The notes: generated by a model from the letters alone, not told the origin. Positions 11,381 through 24,828 are shown, counted from the first letter of the stretch. The stretch: 64,000 bases of DNA from Arabidopsis thaliana (GCF_000001735.4 NC_003074.8:18607261-18671260), one strand, 5' to 3'. Numbers and translations: made by a program.

Positions 11381-13338
11381 TGTTCACTCTTCTTCTTCTT
11401 CTCGTTCCTCTGTTTTCTTCTTTAGAAGAGTTTTAGAGGAAGAAGGAGATTGAAGGATGGTTATAAGATTTCTCAAAGGGATAAAAATGAGGGTTGATTT
11501 AAAAGGAAGTAAGTAGTGAGCTGTTTTACGAAATGTGAGCTATAAGCAAAATTTTGTGTTAACCTAATAGAGCAATGAATAAAACATTGTGATGTACTAT
11601 TTTTTACTAACGTTCTAGAAGTTAAAATCTTGGAAGTTAATTTCTTTTATTTTTTTAAAGAAGTGTTTATTTGGGAATCCATTTTTTCTTGAATTATTTG
11701 TTATATTTATATAAACGCAACGTATCAAAATGGAATGGTGGAAACTTTAAAATTCAATTTTCTTTAGGTTCTTAATTACTCGATTATGATTAAGTTAGTA
11801 AGCTGGAAACAACTTGGTTTGACGTCCATCGCTAATTCGCTATTTATGGATTTAATTGTAATTCATTATACACTAGTTTTTCCCCAAAGAGTGTATAGCT
11901 TTGTGAAACAAACCAAAAGTATAGCTTGATATTTTGAAAACAGAAATTAGCTGCAATAGTTTATGTAAAAAAGATATTAAAATATATAAACGATGATGTG
12001 TGAGGAGGTTGTTGTATGTCTAAGTAGGAGAGTTTTGGTCATTGCGAGAGACACAAGATCTAATTACAGACCAAAAGTCTCTATCCCTTATTGCTTTGGT
12101 TTAGTTCTTAAGGAAACAGACCAAAACAACGAGATACACACACGCACAGATTAAACATGAAAACAATTTATTATTTTATATAAAATAACAATTAAAAATC
12201 ATTTCGCTGTCTTTGACTACCCATTGGATTGGGACATTGATAAGTATACATTATATAACTTATGTTCGTAAATTTTGAGGAAAAACAAACTCCGAAGAAT
12301 ACGTATTACAAGTTGCAGGGGAATTAAAAAAAGGAGTTAGTTCATAATCCCTTATTACTTTAAGACAAAATAAAACATATATTAGTTTGTATAATAATTA
12401 TCAAGGGGAAAATTATACTTTCTACCACAATTCTAATCAAGTGAATCCAAATTTATTTGAATAAATACTATTATTGGTCATCTTTTAGTTACAACTTACA
12501 ACAAATGAAAATCTAACAATTGCGATGATAATCAATCTAATTTTTTTTTTTCTTTCTCTTTTGTTCCTAATCACTTTATTGATAAGCTCCATTTTGATTC
12601 TCCTCACCATGTTTGCCTTTGGGCTAAAGTGCTTACCCTACTGGAGTATTGGTGGTCCTCATGAAAGACGTTAATAAGAACCCAATTATTAAATGTCGCT
12701 TATTCTGTTGAGAAAAAAAAAACAAGGTTTGGCCCATTCAAAATTTTGAGGTCAAAACCCAAAACACCTTGCCACTTGCCAAGCCCAATGCTACCCCTCC
12801 GATAAATGTAATCGCATAAATATTATTTTGTATGCCGATGGTTAAGAGATGATATTAATGCGTTGAGAAAGAACAAATGTGATATTAATGCGTGGAGAAG
12901 AACAAATGTGAACGTACGATGTCATTTTCTTTGTACCAATACAAAATTTATACAACTACGATCCAATTTTGTTAGGTATAATTTGCAAAACAAGCTATGC
13001 TTCTATCTCGTGTTCGTGTTTATTTTCATCTTGTCATTGTCTACTTATAGTCTTATATGTTATATTGTCTACCACAACAAATCATATCATATGAACACGT
13101 TACACATGGACGGTTTCGAAATACACATTAAGGGCCGATCGTTTCTTAATCTTTTGAGTTCTTTTATGTATATAATTCACTAAAATCGAGTTCATTTCAT
13201 AATATCATAAAAAAATCATCCAACACATAATATACATACACACGCGTGCCACAAGATTAAACATATTTCAAAACTTTTCAGAATAATAACTGACACAGCT
13301 AGATGCTCTGCTCCGTAACACAAAAACACACACACAAA
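11381..13338. other. Spacer upstream of IRX15 and of the LRR kinase (divergent promoters)
   Basis: IRX15 (minus) and the LRR kinase (plus) point away from each other, so both promoters lie here. No gene is supported. A short tandem repeat lies at 12851-12910, two copies of a unit containing GATATTAATGCGT and AGAACAAATGTGA. The rest is AT-rich. Confidence 0.6.
12851..12910. repeat. Two-copy tandem repeat, about 30-bp unit
   Basis: Two adjacent copies share GATATTAATGCGTTGAGAAA / GATATTAATGCGTGGAGAA followed by AGAACAAATGTG. The unit is imperfect by one base and a one-base gap. It is probably a local slippage duplication in the LRR-kinase promoter. Confidence 0.7.
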
Positions 13339-15940
13339 ATGACACTCTTCTTCTTCTACTCTCTTCTCTTCCTTCTCCTCCTCCTCCGTATCTCCACCGC
13401 CTCTCTCCCGGCGACGAACTACTTCGACTCCTTCTTACCATCCGACGCCGTCGCACTTCTCTCCTTCAAATCCACCGCTGATCTCGACAACAAGCTTCTA
13501 TACTCTCTCACCGAGCCTTACGACTACTGTCAATGGCGCGGCGTCGATTGCTCTCAAGATCGCGTCGTTCGTCTTATCCTCGACGGTGTTGGTCTCCGGG
13601 GAAGTTTCTCACCGGAGACTCTTAGTCGTCTTGATCAGCTTCGTGTTCTTAGCCTTGAGAATAACTCAATCTCGGGTTCGATTCCTGATCTATCTCCTCT
13701 CGTCAATCTCAAAACCCTAACCCTAAGCAAGAATGGTTTCTCCGGTACTCTTTCTTCTTCAATTCTCTCTCTTCGTCGGTTAACAGAACTTGATCTATCG
13801 TTTAACAACTTCTCCGGTGAGATTCCGTCGGGGATCAATGCTCTGAGTCGACTCAGTTCTTTAAATCTCGAGTTTAATCGACTTAACGGAACTCTCCCGC
13901 CGTTAAATCTTTCTTCTCTGATTTCATTTAACGTTTCCAGTAACAACCTCACCGGTTTAGTTCCGTTAACAAAGACTCTGTTACGATTCAACGCGTCTTC
14001 GTTTTCGTCAAACCCTGGACTCTGCGGTGAGATCATTAACCGATCTTGCGGTTTACATTCTTCTTCTCCGTTCTTTGGTTCACCTAAACCAAACACCACG
14101 TCATCAACATCTTCTGCTTCTTCGTCTGAAGCACCGGTTATTCAAAGTGAACAGAACGGTGAAGCAGCGATGATTGTTCCACCGGTGGTTAAAAAGGTTA
14201 AAAACGGTTGGTTAGTTCTTGGTTTCACCATTGGTCTCGCTTCTTTGATAGTTCTAGGTCTCTGCCTCGTCGTGTTCTCGTTGTTTATAAAAAACCGGAG
14301 AGAAGACTACGATGACGTGATAATTACGCAACCTAAGCGAGAAGAAGAAAACAAAGAAATCAAGATCCAATTTCAAACCACTGCGCCGTCGTCGAAAAAG
14401 CGAATCCCAAGAAACGGAGATTTGATATTCTGCGGCGAAGGAGGAGGAGGAGGAGAAGCAATGTACACAGTTGACCAGTTGATGAGAGCTTCAGCAGAGC
14501 TTTTAGGAAGAGGATCAGTAGGTACAACGTATAAAGCGGTGATGGTTAATCAAATGATCGTGACGGTGAAGAGATTTGCTCCGTCGAAAACAGCGATTAC
14601 TAGTGATTTAGAGTTTGAGAATCAGATGGAGATAGTTGGTGGACTTAAGCATCCGAATCTTGTTCCGGTTAAAGCTTATTTCCAGTCAAATGGAGAGAGA
14701 CTTGTCATCTATGAGTACCAACCTAATGGAAGTCTCTTCAATCTTATTCATGGTAATGTTCTTCATCTTCTTCTCCTCTGTTTCTTTTTCTCTTGGGAAC
14801 GTTAGGGTTTTAGTTGAAGTCACTGAGTCACGTAAGAGTTGTTGCTTTTTTAGGTCTAGTTAATTAAGTAATTATTATGTTGGTCTCGATCATATTGAGG
14901 TGATACTATGATAGAGACCATTGTCTCCATTATAAAGCTGAAACCTTTGTCTCGTTGATGGGTTTTGGTGCAGCTTTTATTATTTTGAAGGAACTCTAGA
15001 CTTGACCACATAGAGACAATGACGGAGTTTATGATTAAAATATGTTTTGTCTTTTTCTTTGTTGAACAACTGTAGATATAAGACAGAGAATCTGTTAGGA
15101 ATCTGTGCTATTTTCACGTGAAACTCTAGTCATTTGTCAGGAATTTGGTGTGTTTTGTCTTAGGACTTGAGCTAGAGTGGCTTCTTGGTTGCATATTACT
15201 CGTTTATGATTGGAAGTGTATATAAACAAACATCCATTACTAAACTTATCATCTGAATCATCATAGTAAAAGAGTCTTTTCTTTTTTATCTTGTGGTTAT
15301 TGATATGAATAGACTAACTAATGACTCTGTTTTATCCCTTGATCTCTCAATTACGTTTTCATAAAATCCAGGTTCGAGAACATCAAAGGCAAAGCCATTA
15401 CATTGGACATCATGTTTGAAGATAGCAGAAGATGTAGCTCAAGCATTACATTACATTCACCAATCATCAGCCAAATTCCATGGAAACCTTAAGTCCACTA
15501 ACATCCTCCTTGGTCACGACTTTGAAGCTTGTGTCACAGATTATTGTTTAAGTGTCTTAACAGACTCATCTGTTCCTCCCAATGACCCGGACATCTCTTC
15601 CTATAAAGCACCAGAGATAAGGAAATCAACAGATAGTCGTCCCACGTCGAAATGCGATGTTTACTCGTTCGGGGTCTTCCTCTTAGAGCTATTGACCGGT
15701 AAAACCGCTTCGAGGCAACCGATTATGGAGCCAAACGATATGTTGGATTGGGTAAGAGCAATGAGGCAAGAAGAAGAAAGGTCAAAGGAAGAGAATGGGC
15801 TAGAGATGATGACTCAAACGGCTTGTCTTTGCCGTGTAACATCGCCAGAGCAAAGGCCCACTATGAAAGAAGTGATCAAAATGATTCAAGAGATTAAGGG
15901 GAGTGTTGTGATGACTGAAGAGAACGAAAAATTCCTCTGA
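13339..15940 (+). CDS. LRR receptor-like protein kinase with degenerate kinase motifs (660 aa, 2 exons)
   Basis: Exons are 13339-14752 and 15372-15940 (GT-AG, phase 1). I chose ATG 13339 over the in-frame ATG at 13303 because it puts the hydrophobic signal peptide ([16 protein letters not shown]) at the very N-terminus. The ectodomain has an LRRNT region with a Cys pair (CQWRGVDC), about four to five plant LRRs, and a second Cys pair ([12 protein letters not shown]). One transmembrane helix ([20 protein letters not shown]) is followed by the kinase domain. The usual HRD motif reads HGN ([12 protein letters not shown]) and DFG reads DYC, so it probably lacks phosphotransfer activity. The glycine loop ([12 protein letters not shown]) and TVKRF lysine remain. 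It matches my memory of At3g50230, with paralog At5g67200. The ligand is unknown. Confidence 0.93.
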
Positions 15941-16119
15941 TCAAGTATGTGTTTATGAGGGTTAACTGGTTAAGTTGGGAGAAAGAAAAAGAGTATTAAA
16001 AGTGTAAATTTTCTTAGCATTGGAATTTTCTTAATATCGACGGATTTTCGTAATAAAAGTATAACAATATTGAATCTGTTGACAGAGAAAAAAAAAGGCT
16101 CTTGTATATACATACAGCT

Positions 16120-19100
16120 TTAAGCACCTTGAAACATTGAGTGTCGGTTCCACGAGTGATCATCCTCATCATCATGATGACTCTTAGACATGACGTGCAT
16201 AGTGGTCTCATCGTTCTGCTTTATCCACTCAGAGAGTTTCCATGGTTTCTGCCATTTCCATTTAAACTGAAGCAGCCATTGATGGTGACTTCTTTTCCAC
16301 TTCCATAGCTTGCCACTCTGTCCCATTTTCTTCATTGCTTTCATCTTCCTCGTCTCTTCTAATAAAGCTTCTGATTCTCTCACCGAGATATTGACTATAC
16401 CCGGCCCAGTGTATTTGAGATGCTTTGTTGCTCGATGATAAGTAGAAGATGGAGATGATGGGTCGTCACTAGCGTTATTATCTCCATAGTGCTTTGATGA
16501 GCTTCTTGAACTTCCCTGCAACAAGTGAAATTTTGCATACGTTTTTAAGGAGAAATTCCCAATAAAGAATTTTGGATCTTAGTGTGGAAATATGGATTAA
16601 ATTTAAAAACCGAGTATGATGATGATGTTGAAGCCAGCGCAATGGACACTGTTTGCTCCCTTGTCTTTTTCTCTTTAAGGATTTCTCGGTTCTGGACTTC
16701 GGTTAGTTGTAATAAGCAGAGGAGGTCATTGAGCTGTTCCTTCTTCTCTTTGATGTCTCTGTCTTTCTCCCAGATTTTGGACCTGTTTGATGTTTAAAGC
16801 AAGACCAAATCAATCTTCCATTTCATCCCAAAGTTTGTATTTTTACTGAGTTTATTCGGGTGTAATAGTTGTTACCTTGCTTCAGCAGTGGAATCAAACA
16901 CATATTGAAGCAAATACTTGGCATCAGTCATGGACTGAATGTGGTTCCACCGAGGCTTAGCATGTAGGCTATGCTCTCTTTCCTCTGCTTCTGAGAGCTG
17001 AGAGCCCATGGCTGTGAGAGCATTTGAGGAAACATCCAACATACTCTCAAGAGAAGCTATTCTCTCCAATCTTGTGTTTGGTGATAAAAATCTGACGCAT
17101 ACACAAAAATAAACAGGTCATAAAGTGAAATAGTCCACTCCCAAACAACTTCATAGTTTACACTACTGAGTCGTTTAAAGTATATTGTTGTACCTGAACT
17201 GTCCATTTTTCTCTTGATGGGAATTTGAAGGAAACTCCATCTCTTGTCTCAACGATGTTAACTCTACAGCCAGTGCAGCTCGTCTATATGCAATCAGAGT
17301 GGCTTATTGATTAGAAAGAAATTTGCAGATAACAAACATGACTGAAACAGATTTTTGAAGACGCACACTTGAATTTGCTTTTCATATTGAAAACGAACTT
17401 GATGTACTTTTGCCATAACCTCTAGCTCGTTATCCAGCCATTTCCGAAGAGATTTTTCATTCGTCTGCAAAGAGTAAGAATTTGTTACAGTTGATACTTG
17501 TTGCAAATTCATAACTGAATTAGGAATTCTTATCACCTGTCGACTTGGTGGTTGGCCATTGGCAATCACTGGAAAAGAAAGCAAAGGATTATGATCGAAA
17601 CAAGAACAAAATAAAGTGTGTTTCGGAAAACTAGTTACCTGATATATCATGAGGTGAAGACTTGCGGGCTTCTAGCAGCTCTTTAAGTCTTTTGGTAGCC
17701 ATTGCTGCTTCTTCTGTTTTTCTCTGAAGAACCTGCAAGACATTAAGATGCATTTTCTCTTGAGACTCTTATGTTTCTCTCAAGCGGGAAAAAAGACAAT
17801 TATATCATAAGAATCTTTACCATTTTCTGACGTCGATTGAGAGCTTCGAGTTTGAGTCTTTCATGCTCAGTTTTTCTTCCTTCTTTCTTAAGCTACCCAA
17901 AAAACAATTAAAAAGTGTAACATGAGATCAGTTCAACTAAAAAAATTCAACGGACAATAAAGAGGTGATGAAGATAGAGATAAAGTACCTGCAACAACTC
18001 CTTCTCTTGAGAAGCTTTCCACTGCCGGAATTGTTCAGCTTCTTGTTTCATCTTCTGTTGTAGTTGAACCTGGATAAAAGAAAAAAAAACAGAACAAAAG
18101 TCAAAATGTAGATCTAGATTATGTGATATAGTAATATAGAAAAATTTCGATAGCACACGCAACCTTTTGAGCCTTGATGCATTGTATTTCAGTTTTCAAA
18201 CGCTTTGCTGCATCTTCACTTTTTTGCTTTTGTTTTAAGACCTCAACTTGATTTTCTTGTTTCTTCTTAAGATTTAAAATCTGTGTCTCAAGTGCTTTTA
18301 ATTTGTGTGCATGGTTATCTCTTGCAACTTGTGCTTGTCTATCAGAGCTAGCTGCAAGTTCCTCAACTTCAGCCAACAACATATCTCTCTCATCCTGTAG
18401 ATGTTACTCATGACTCGGGTATTAGAAACATACATAAAATATCAACAAGAAAAATTAGAATGTTAGTTTCACCTGTACAGTTCTTTTCTCTTTCTCAAGT
18501 TCCATCATTTTTTTTTCGAAATGTTGTCTGATAGTTTCAGTTCCAATCCCACATACTCTCATCTCGGACTGCATATATTAAATCATAAGATTTTCAAAAT
18601 AATCCAATCTTAGTCATTAGGCACAGAAATTTTCAATTGAGTATTGACTATACCTCTTTCTCCTCAAGACGTTTACTTAGTTCATTTAGTTCCTTGCCCA
18701 TGCTATTCTGCCTAAGTGCATGTTCCCACTCTTCTGCTGCACCAATATCTTCAGAAATTCCACCTTGAATCAGGATATTTCAGGCTAAAAGTAAGGGAGA
18801 ATGCAGAATGCATTTCATAGAATAAGTTTCTTGAGAAGACAGTGACCAAAACCTGATGTTGCTTCACTCATTTCATAATCTGAATCCATGCTTTCGAAAC
18901 CCCTTTTAAGGCCATCATCTTTTGAAAAAATTACACCATCTTCCTGAGGTAGAACAACTCTTGTTTTCAGCAGTGAAGAAATGTGCCAAATAAATCTATT
19001 GTGGTTGCCTAATGTATACAGAAATTACCTGTGCATCAATATTGCAATAATCAAGAGTCACTCTCTTGCTGCGATAGATGTGAAGTTCTCGAGAAAGCTC

Positions 19101-21524
19101 TTCATTGGCAGACTCTAGTTTCATGATTTTCTCTCGCATTACCTTTAAAATTGAAATCTATACTATTATTGATGAGAAGTTTATAAACCTTTTGAAGAAT
19201 ATCAGCAGAAGTTATATACCTGCACTTCCTCTGATGAGGTTGCCCCACGAGCACAAAGTGTAGCTTGTAGATATTGTAGCTCTTGACGCATCTTTTGCAT
19301 CTCAGAACATATTAAGTCTTTATTGGCCTGTGCACCCAAATAAAGAAGCCTTTCCTGTTAGTGCTCCGAAGTGAACAATCTTAGTCCTGTTTTAATCTAT
19401 TTTTTGGCCTCATGTACTTTTTGTGTTAGCTGATAGCCTGATAGTGGAGTTCTGTATGCAGAAAAATTGAAAGCTCATCTAAGATAGTTCCTTGGTACTT
19501 ACAACAGGTTTGTTCTGGATATTCCGAGCACGATTTGCATACTTGAGCGTGTTAAGAGTTTCCTCAGCATTGATGTCAGCAGGACTGATGCAAGCTACAA
19601 GAATAACACAAACACAGAGAGAAGTTGAATCTGTGAACTGATAAGAGATTTCCAGGGGATTACCTCATACAACTAAGAAGTTTACCTATCATGACTGTTT
19701 TACTATTTCCACCAAGAGAATCCTGCAGTAATGTAAAGGACATCTTTAATGGAAAATTTGTCACATGAATCATATGTATGTATAGTTAAATGCCAGTAAA
19801 GATACTACAGTGTTACAAATCATATGTATAGTTATAATATGTACAGTGTTACACATATCAGGATGTAGAAGTGCAAAGATAGAAATGAACCTGCAATAAC
19901 CGAGTAAGTTTACTATCACGGTATGGAACATGTGCACCTTCTTTTCGCCTTTTCTCATCCCCAAGCGCACTGATAACATTACCAAGTGCAAGAAGTCCCC
20001 TATTGATGTGAATTCCTGTTTCAGAGAAGAAAGAAGAATGTCAGTTAACGTTCTCAAGAGGATTAAAAATAGGATGCTTAGTTTTTCCAACCTTCTTTTA
20101 ATCGAACACCGCCTGAACCTGTTCGTTTAGCTCTTTCAGATCCAGCAAGATCTACCAAGTGAAGCTTGGCACAACAATATTCCTCACCCATATCTTCATC
20201 TACGGTGTCTTTAACCACTGAGATTGAAGATATCTTGCGCATTTGTTCTAAGGTAATCGTGAAGATGGCATGTGACCGACTGTATAAGAAGAATATAACT
20301 ACATTTTACTACTGGCTAAGCATCATTAATGGTAACTTTAAAGCTATGTCTTGCTTCTTATGGAGCATGGGTATAGAGATACACACCTCGACTCATTATT
20401 CATATTGGTGCTCCCAGTTGCCCTGGTTAGAGATCCTTGCTCTAGGCAGGAAGCCATTTCTTCTTTAGTAGCTATGGGAACTTCAGTTGCACCGGATAGT
20501 GTTATAACCCCGTTTGGTGATTCACGAATCTGCACCGGTGACTTACTAAGAACAACCTTCCCAGGGGTTCCATTGGCTAGTCTGTTAAACGGCACACTAC
20601 TATCCAGCAAATCCAGAACTTCTTCTTTTAAAATCTACAGATTAAGATTTCAGTTAATATCCATACAACTATAAATCTAGACAAATTAATCTAGCAACCA
20701 ACCTCGATGAAAGAGACATGTAACTGGAACCCCATTTGGTGCTTTACTGAATCAATTTTGTTGAACAAAGCACTCATAACTTGAGGAATCAGCCCATTTT
20801 TTGTACCATCTTTAATACCAGTCCCCATAGTGTATGTCTTTCCAGATCCTGTCTGCATCATTTATGTAACTCAAATAGAAGAAAACACAAGCAGCTAAAA
20901 CCAAACTTTTTTTTATGTACCTGACCATAAGCCAAGACAGTAGCATTGTATCCATGAAACAAACCATCAACAAGAGGAGCAACACATTCTTCAAACATCA
21001 AAGAAGATGGAGAACCATTACTTCCATATACATGATCAAATGTAAATGGATGTGTTCCCATTTGCACCTATGCACCATCAACAACAAAACAAACAAGAAC
21101 CTTCTATTATCAACCCATAATAATACAGACAATTGCATTATTTATTTATTTATATATGATGTAAAAAATAAAAACAATTGACACTGTTTTATAAGAAGAA
21201 ATAAAATTAAATGAGTGTGTCAGAGTTAGAACAGAGATTTGATCCGGATCCAGGAATAGCGTGAACAACGACGAACGCATTTAAACACCATCGGAGAAGA
21301 AACGTAAACGACGGAGAGGAGACGAAACTGACTCCATTCAGAATGGGAAAACTGACCTGAGGAGTTACCGGAGAAACAGAAACGCATTCCCTACAACCTT
21401 GAGTTACTTCATCTCCGATCAAAGGACGAACGTTAACCGCTACTTTAACACAACAACTCTCCGACGACAACGACGACGGAGGAGAAGAAGAAGAAGAGGA
21501 CGATAAGGAAGAATGTGATTCCAT
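16120..21524 (-). CDS. KIN4B: Kinesin-4 family motor protein, about 23 exons
   Basis: ATG at 21524; exon 1 ends at 21357 and exon 2 is 21067-20921; the rest runs to TAA at 16120-16122. The N-terminal motor has KVAVNVRPL, the P-loop [14 protein letters not shown], switch [14 protein letters not shown] (spliced across an intron) and switch [14 protein letters not shown], then the neck side [18 protein letters not shown] long coiled coil follows (for example [17 protein letters not shown] and [19 protein letters not shown]), and a basic, Trp-rich C-terminal tail ([17 protein letters not shown]). This layout is kinesin-4, plus-end directed; the Arabidopsis relative FRA1/KIN4A positions cell-wall cargo along cortical microtubules. 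I recall the locus as At3g50240 (KICP-02/KIN4B). The many small in-frame exons are typical of the family. The choice between KIN4B and another kinesin-4 rests on locus order. Confidence 0.9.
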
Positions 21525-22849
21525 CGAGGAATCTCCTTTTCTTCGACGAGTATGAGAAGAAAAGTTGAATCAGAGTCTCAATTTCGTCTTGTTCCTCGGG
21601 AGAAGAAAAAGTGAAGAAGAAGCTTTACTCTCTTCACTGATATCTCTCTGGTTTGGGTATACGAGGTATCTTTATATTTCCTTTTGTGCCCTCCACGAGA
21701 CTCTAAATTTACTTTTTTTGCCAGCCACGTCAGCTTCTTCTTCTTCTTCTATTGACTTATTCTTATTTAATCCACTGGTCCGTGTGTATTGAAACAAGAT
21801 CGGATTTATTATTATACAGATCTGTCTACCACACTTTTATTATTCATATAAAATACAGTAATGTTGTTGGTTTTATAGACGAGTTAAATTAATTATGGTG
21901 CGTGTAAATGAGACAACTGGGTGTGTAAAGGTCGATAATTCCAAAGTTTTGGTAGTTTCCATCGTCTCTTTAAGTTAACGACAAAAATTATTAAATTACG
22001 AAGAGTCAAGACATTCGTTTCTGGTCCTTCTTCTGCGCGGGAAAATCCCAACAGTAAAATACAGATACAGAAATTATATTAAAAACAAAAATCCCAAAGT
22101 GTAGGGACCGCAGTACGCTCTATTTGGGCCTTTATTGAGCCCTACCTCACATGTCTATCTGCATTGCAGAATTCATCACTTGGTTTGTATCCGTTTCCTT
22201 TATCCATTTTTCGATCTTTTTAGAAGATATACTAAGTATTTTCAGTGGTTTTGGACCTTTTGGCTTTTGATCACTGGACGGAAAGAGAGAAGTCATGAAC
22301 ATAAGAAAATAGTGAAATCATCAAACTATTGTAATTGGTAAAATGAGCTGCATATTATTGAATGTTAGTTTTTCTAATAATGGTCATTGTACGATAAAGT
22401 TAACTAACTCTACACATTTCTGCTTAAAACCATGATTAATCATGATAGCTTTGAAAAACGTGGCTATCTTTTCACGTTTTATTTAGTAAGATTTGTTTAG
22501 ATTGACTCAACTCTTAACATAAATAACTTAAATGACACACGTTTAGTTTCAAAAACTGTAGTAACCCATATCTTTGGTAAAAAGACGAAATAACCTTAAT
22601 GATTAATTGTAATCAAATTAAAATAAAAAATAAAAAATAAAACAAATCTTTTATATTTTAAAGCACAAGTCACTCCACCAATAAAATTTTGACAAATCAG
22701 CAAAACCAAATTATTTTTCAACAGAATTATAAAAGGAAAATTTGCAGATATAACTTAAAAGCATTTATAAATTAACAAACTAACCAATAAAAACAACCTA
22801 ACAATATAACATATGTAATATATATTATTACAATTTTATCCCCACCACT
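21525..22849. other. Upstream spacer of the kinesin gene
   Basis: A TATA-like sequence for the minus-strand kinesin lies near 21670-21676. The rest is AT-rich, with a 14-bp palindrome CATGATTAATCATG near 22432. No gene is supported; short open frames have no recognisable content. Confidence 0.5.
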
Positions 22850-23346
22850 AACACCACTAACCACCACTACAACCACCGCTGCCGGATAACCACCGCCGCC
22901 GGCCAACCACCTCCGCCGCCGGCCAACCACCTCCACCGCCGGACAACCACCTCCGCCGCCGGACAACCACAACCACCGTCGCCGGAAAACCGACGCCGCC
23001 GGAATCACCACCATAACGACCATCGCCGGCAACCACCGCCGTTGCCGGAAAACCGCCGCCGCCACCGCCGGACAACCACCGTCACCATCGCCGGACAACC
23101 ACCGCCGCCGTCGCCGGACAACCACCGTCGCCGGACAACCACTGTCACCATCGCTGGACAACCACCGTCGCCGTCGCCGGATAACCGCCGCCGCCGGAAC
23201 TACCACCATAACCACCATCGCCGGACAACCACCTCTACCGGAATCACCACCGCCGGAATCACTACCGCCGCCGTCGTCGGAATCACCATCGCCGCCGTCG
23301 CCGGAACCACCACCGCCATCTTCGCTGGAACCACCACCACCACCAC
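22850..23346. repeat. GC-rich CCG/CCGGACAACCAC minisatellite
   Basis: About 500 bp built from variants of CCGCCGCCGGACAACCACC, with unit boundaries drifting between about 15 and 30 bases and interspersed CCATAACCACCATCGCCGG. It is strikingly GC-rich inside an AT-rich spacer. Because units are often multiples of three, long open frames appear on both strands (Arg/Trp/Val-rich or Pro/Thr/His-rich); these are composition artefacts, with no start context, domain or intron signal. Confidence 0.85.
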
Positions 23347-23779
23347 CTTAGATCATTTTACCTACCCCTTAAGTTACTTACTTAATAATTACATATATAG
23401 TGCTATATTCTTAATTTTTCTCTCAAAAAGTATTATTCATGCAAATCACCCATTATAAAATCAAAAAAGAAATCGTGGATAAAAAAGAAAACCAAAACCT
23501 ATATTACATAATTAAAACAAAAACGAAAATCCAGTTAACTTGAGAACAAACTTTTTTTAAAATAATAATTTTGAACAAAATTTAGATAAAGAAGAATCTT
23601 CTTCACATATTTCGTTTTTGATTTTAAAAATATTAAAGAAAAACAATTTAATTTTGATATTGCATATTATAAATTGACTTGTTTTAGCTTACCAATAATA
23701 TTTTGACATGTATCAATTCACAAATAATTGATTTGATGGTAGGAATAGAAGAAGAAAAAAAACGGTTATGAAAACCCTT

Positions 23780-24600
23780 GGAGAATTTATCATGACTAAT
23801 AAAATTCATTAAAATTCAAATATGACAATATTATGTAAAAATCTGCCGACATTAATAAAAGTCTGTCGTGACGTTATGAAAATTTCTTTTTCAAAAAAAA
23901 AAAAAAATCTAGTCAAACCGGATTTAACATACAATCAGACCGGAAATAATTTAATTGAGGGCTAGCTAATAAATCTCATATAACAAAAAATTTCGAAATT
24001 TTAAAAATAAATCTGTCAAAAAAAGTCTGTTATTACTAAAAAAGTTATTCTAGTCATAAACAAATCGGCCATAACATTGACATGAGTAAATCTGTTATGC
24101 TTTGACACTGAAAAACAAAACTGTCATCACTAAAAACAAATCTGTTATCACTATGTGACTGTGTAGTAATTTTATTTTTTAACAAAAATCTGTTGTAAAA
24201 CACCAAATTTGTTAACAAGTTAATTAAATCTGTGATTACACAAAACAACTTTGTCATGCCTATATAACATTTTTCGAGGTTAACAAATCTGTTATAACAC
24301 AACAGATTTTTGGGTGCAAATAGAAAATCTGTTGCCACCATAAAGAAAAATCTGTGGTCCGGAAAACAAATCAGTGACAGATTTGGTTTCAACATTCTTA
24401 CTTTTGAAATTTAAATAAAATCTGTGGAGACTATATGAAACAAATCAGTCACGGTTAAAAAATCTGCGAAAAAAAAAAATCTGGCGTAACATAACACAGT
24501 AAAGTCTGTGGTACAAAACAAGTCTGTTGTAAAAAATCTGTGGTTGACCAACAAATCTGTGATCGATAACAAATCCGTCGCAACAAGAGCCACAGATTTA
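23780..24600. repeat. Array of about 25 degenerate AAATCTGT motifs
   Basis: The octamer AAATCTGT or close variants (AAGTCTGT, AAATCAGT, AAATCTGC) recurs roughly every 20-45 bases, nearly always in the same orientation, with a few inverted ACAGATTT copies (for example 24302 and 24592). Such motif clusters are typical of subterminal regions of DNA transposons such as CACTA/Spm, but I found no CACTA terminus or target duplication. No coding content is seen between motifs. Confidence 0.65.
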
Positions 24601-24828
24601 CCAAAAACGACGATGGCATTTTCGTAAATAAATGTGGTTTTATTGCCTTGCTGGAATTAAATAGTAATGGCATTTCTGTAATATTGTTTTTCTCTGTAAA
24701 GGAAAACAAGGATAATTTAGGTATAATTATTACTCAAATAACTCATATTTTTAGCATTCCTTTTGGGTCATTATGTATAAAATATGGGTTACTCTAGTAA
24801 ATTTCCCTTTTATTTATCCCCTCGCTAA

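Noticed and set aside
13303-13338. Upstream in-frame ATG for the LRR kinase
   Set aside because: Adds 12 polar residues before the signal peptide; ATG 13339 gives the expected N-terminus and 660 aa.
13674-13684. GGTTCGATTCC, resembling a tRNA T-arm
   Set aside because: Lies inside the LRR coding sequence; no A-box, acceptor stem or cloverleaf can be built around it.
13712-13726. Telomere-like AAACCCTAACCCTAA
   Set aside because: Encodes KTLTLS within an LRR in the correct frame; no other telomeric repeat nearby, so no interstitial telomere.
22772-23218. Long minus-strand open frame rich in Arg, Trp and Val (and a plus-strand Thr/Arg-rich frame to 23458)
   Set aside because: Created by the CCG minisatellite; repeat period favours open frames on both strands and no domain or start context exists.
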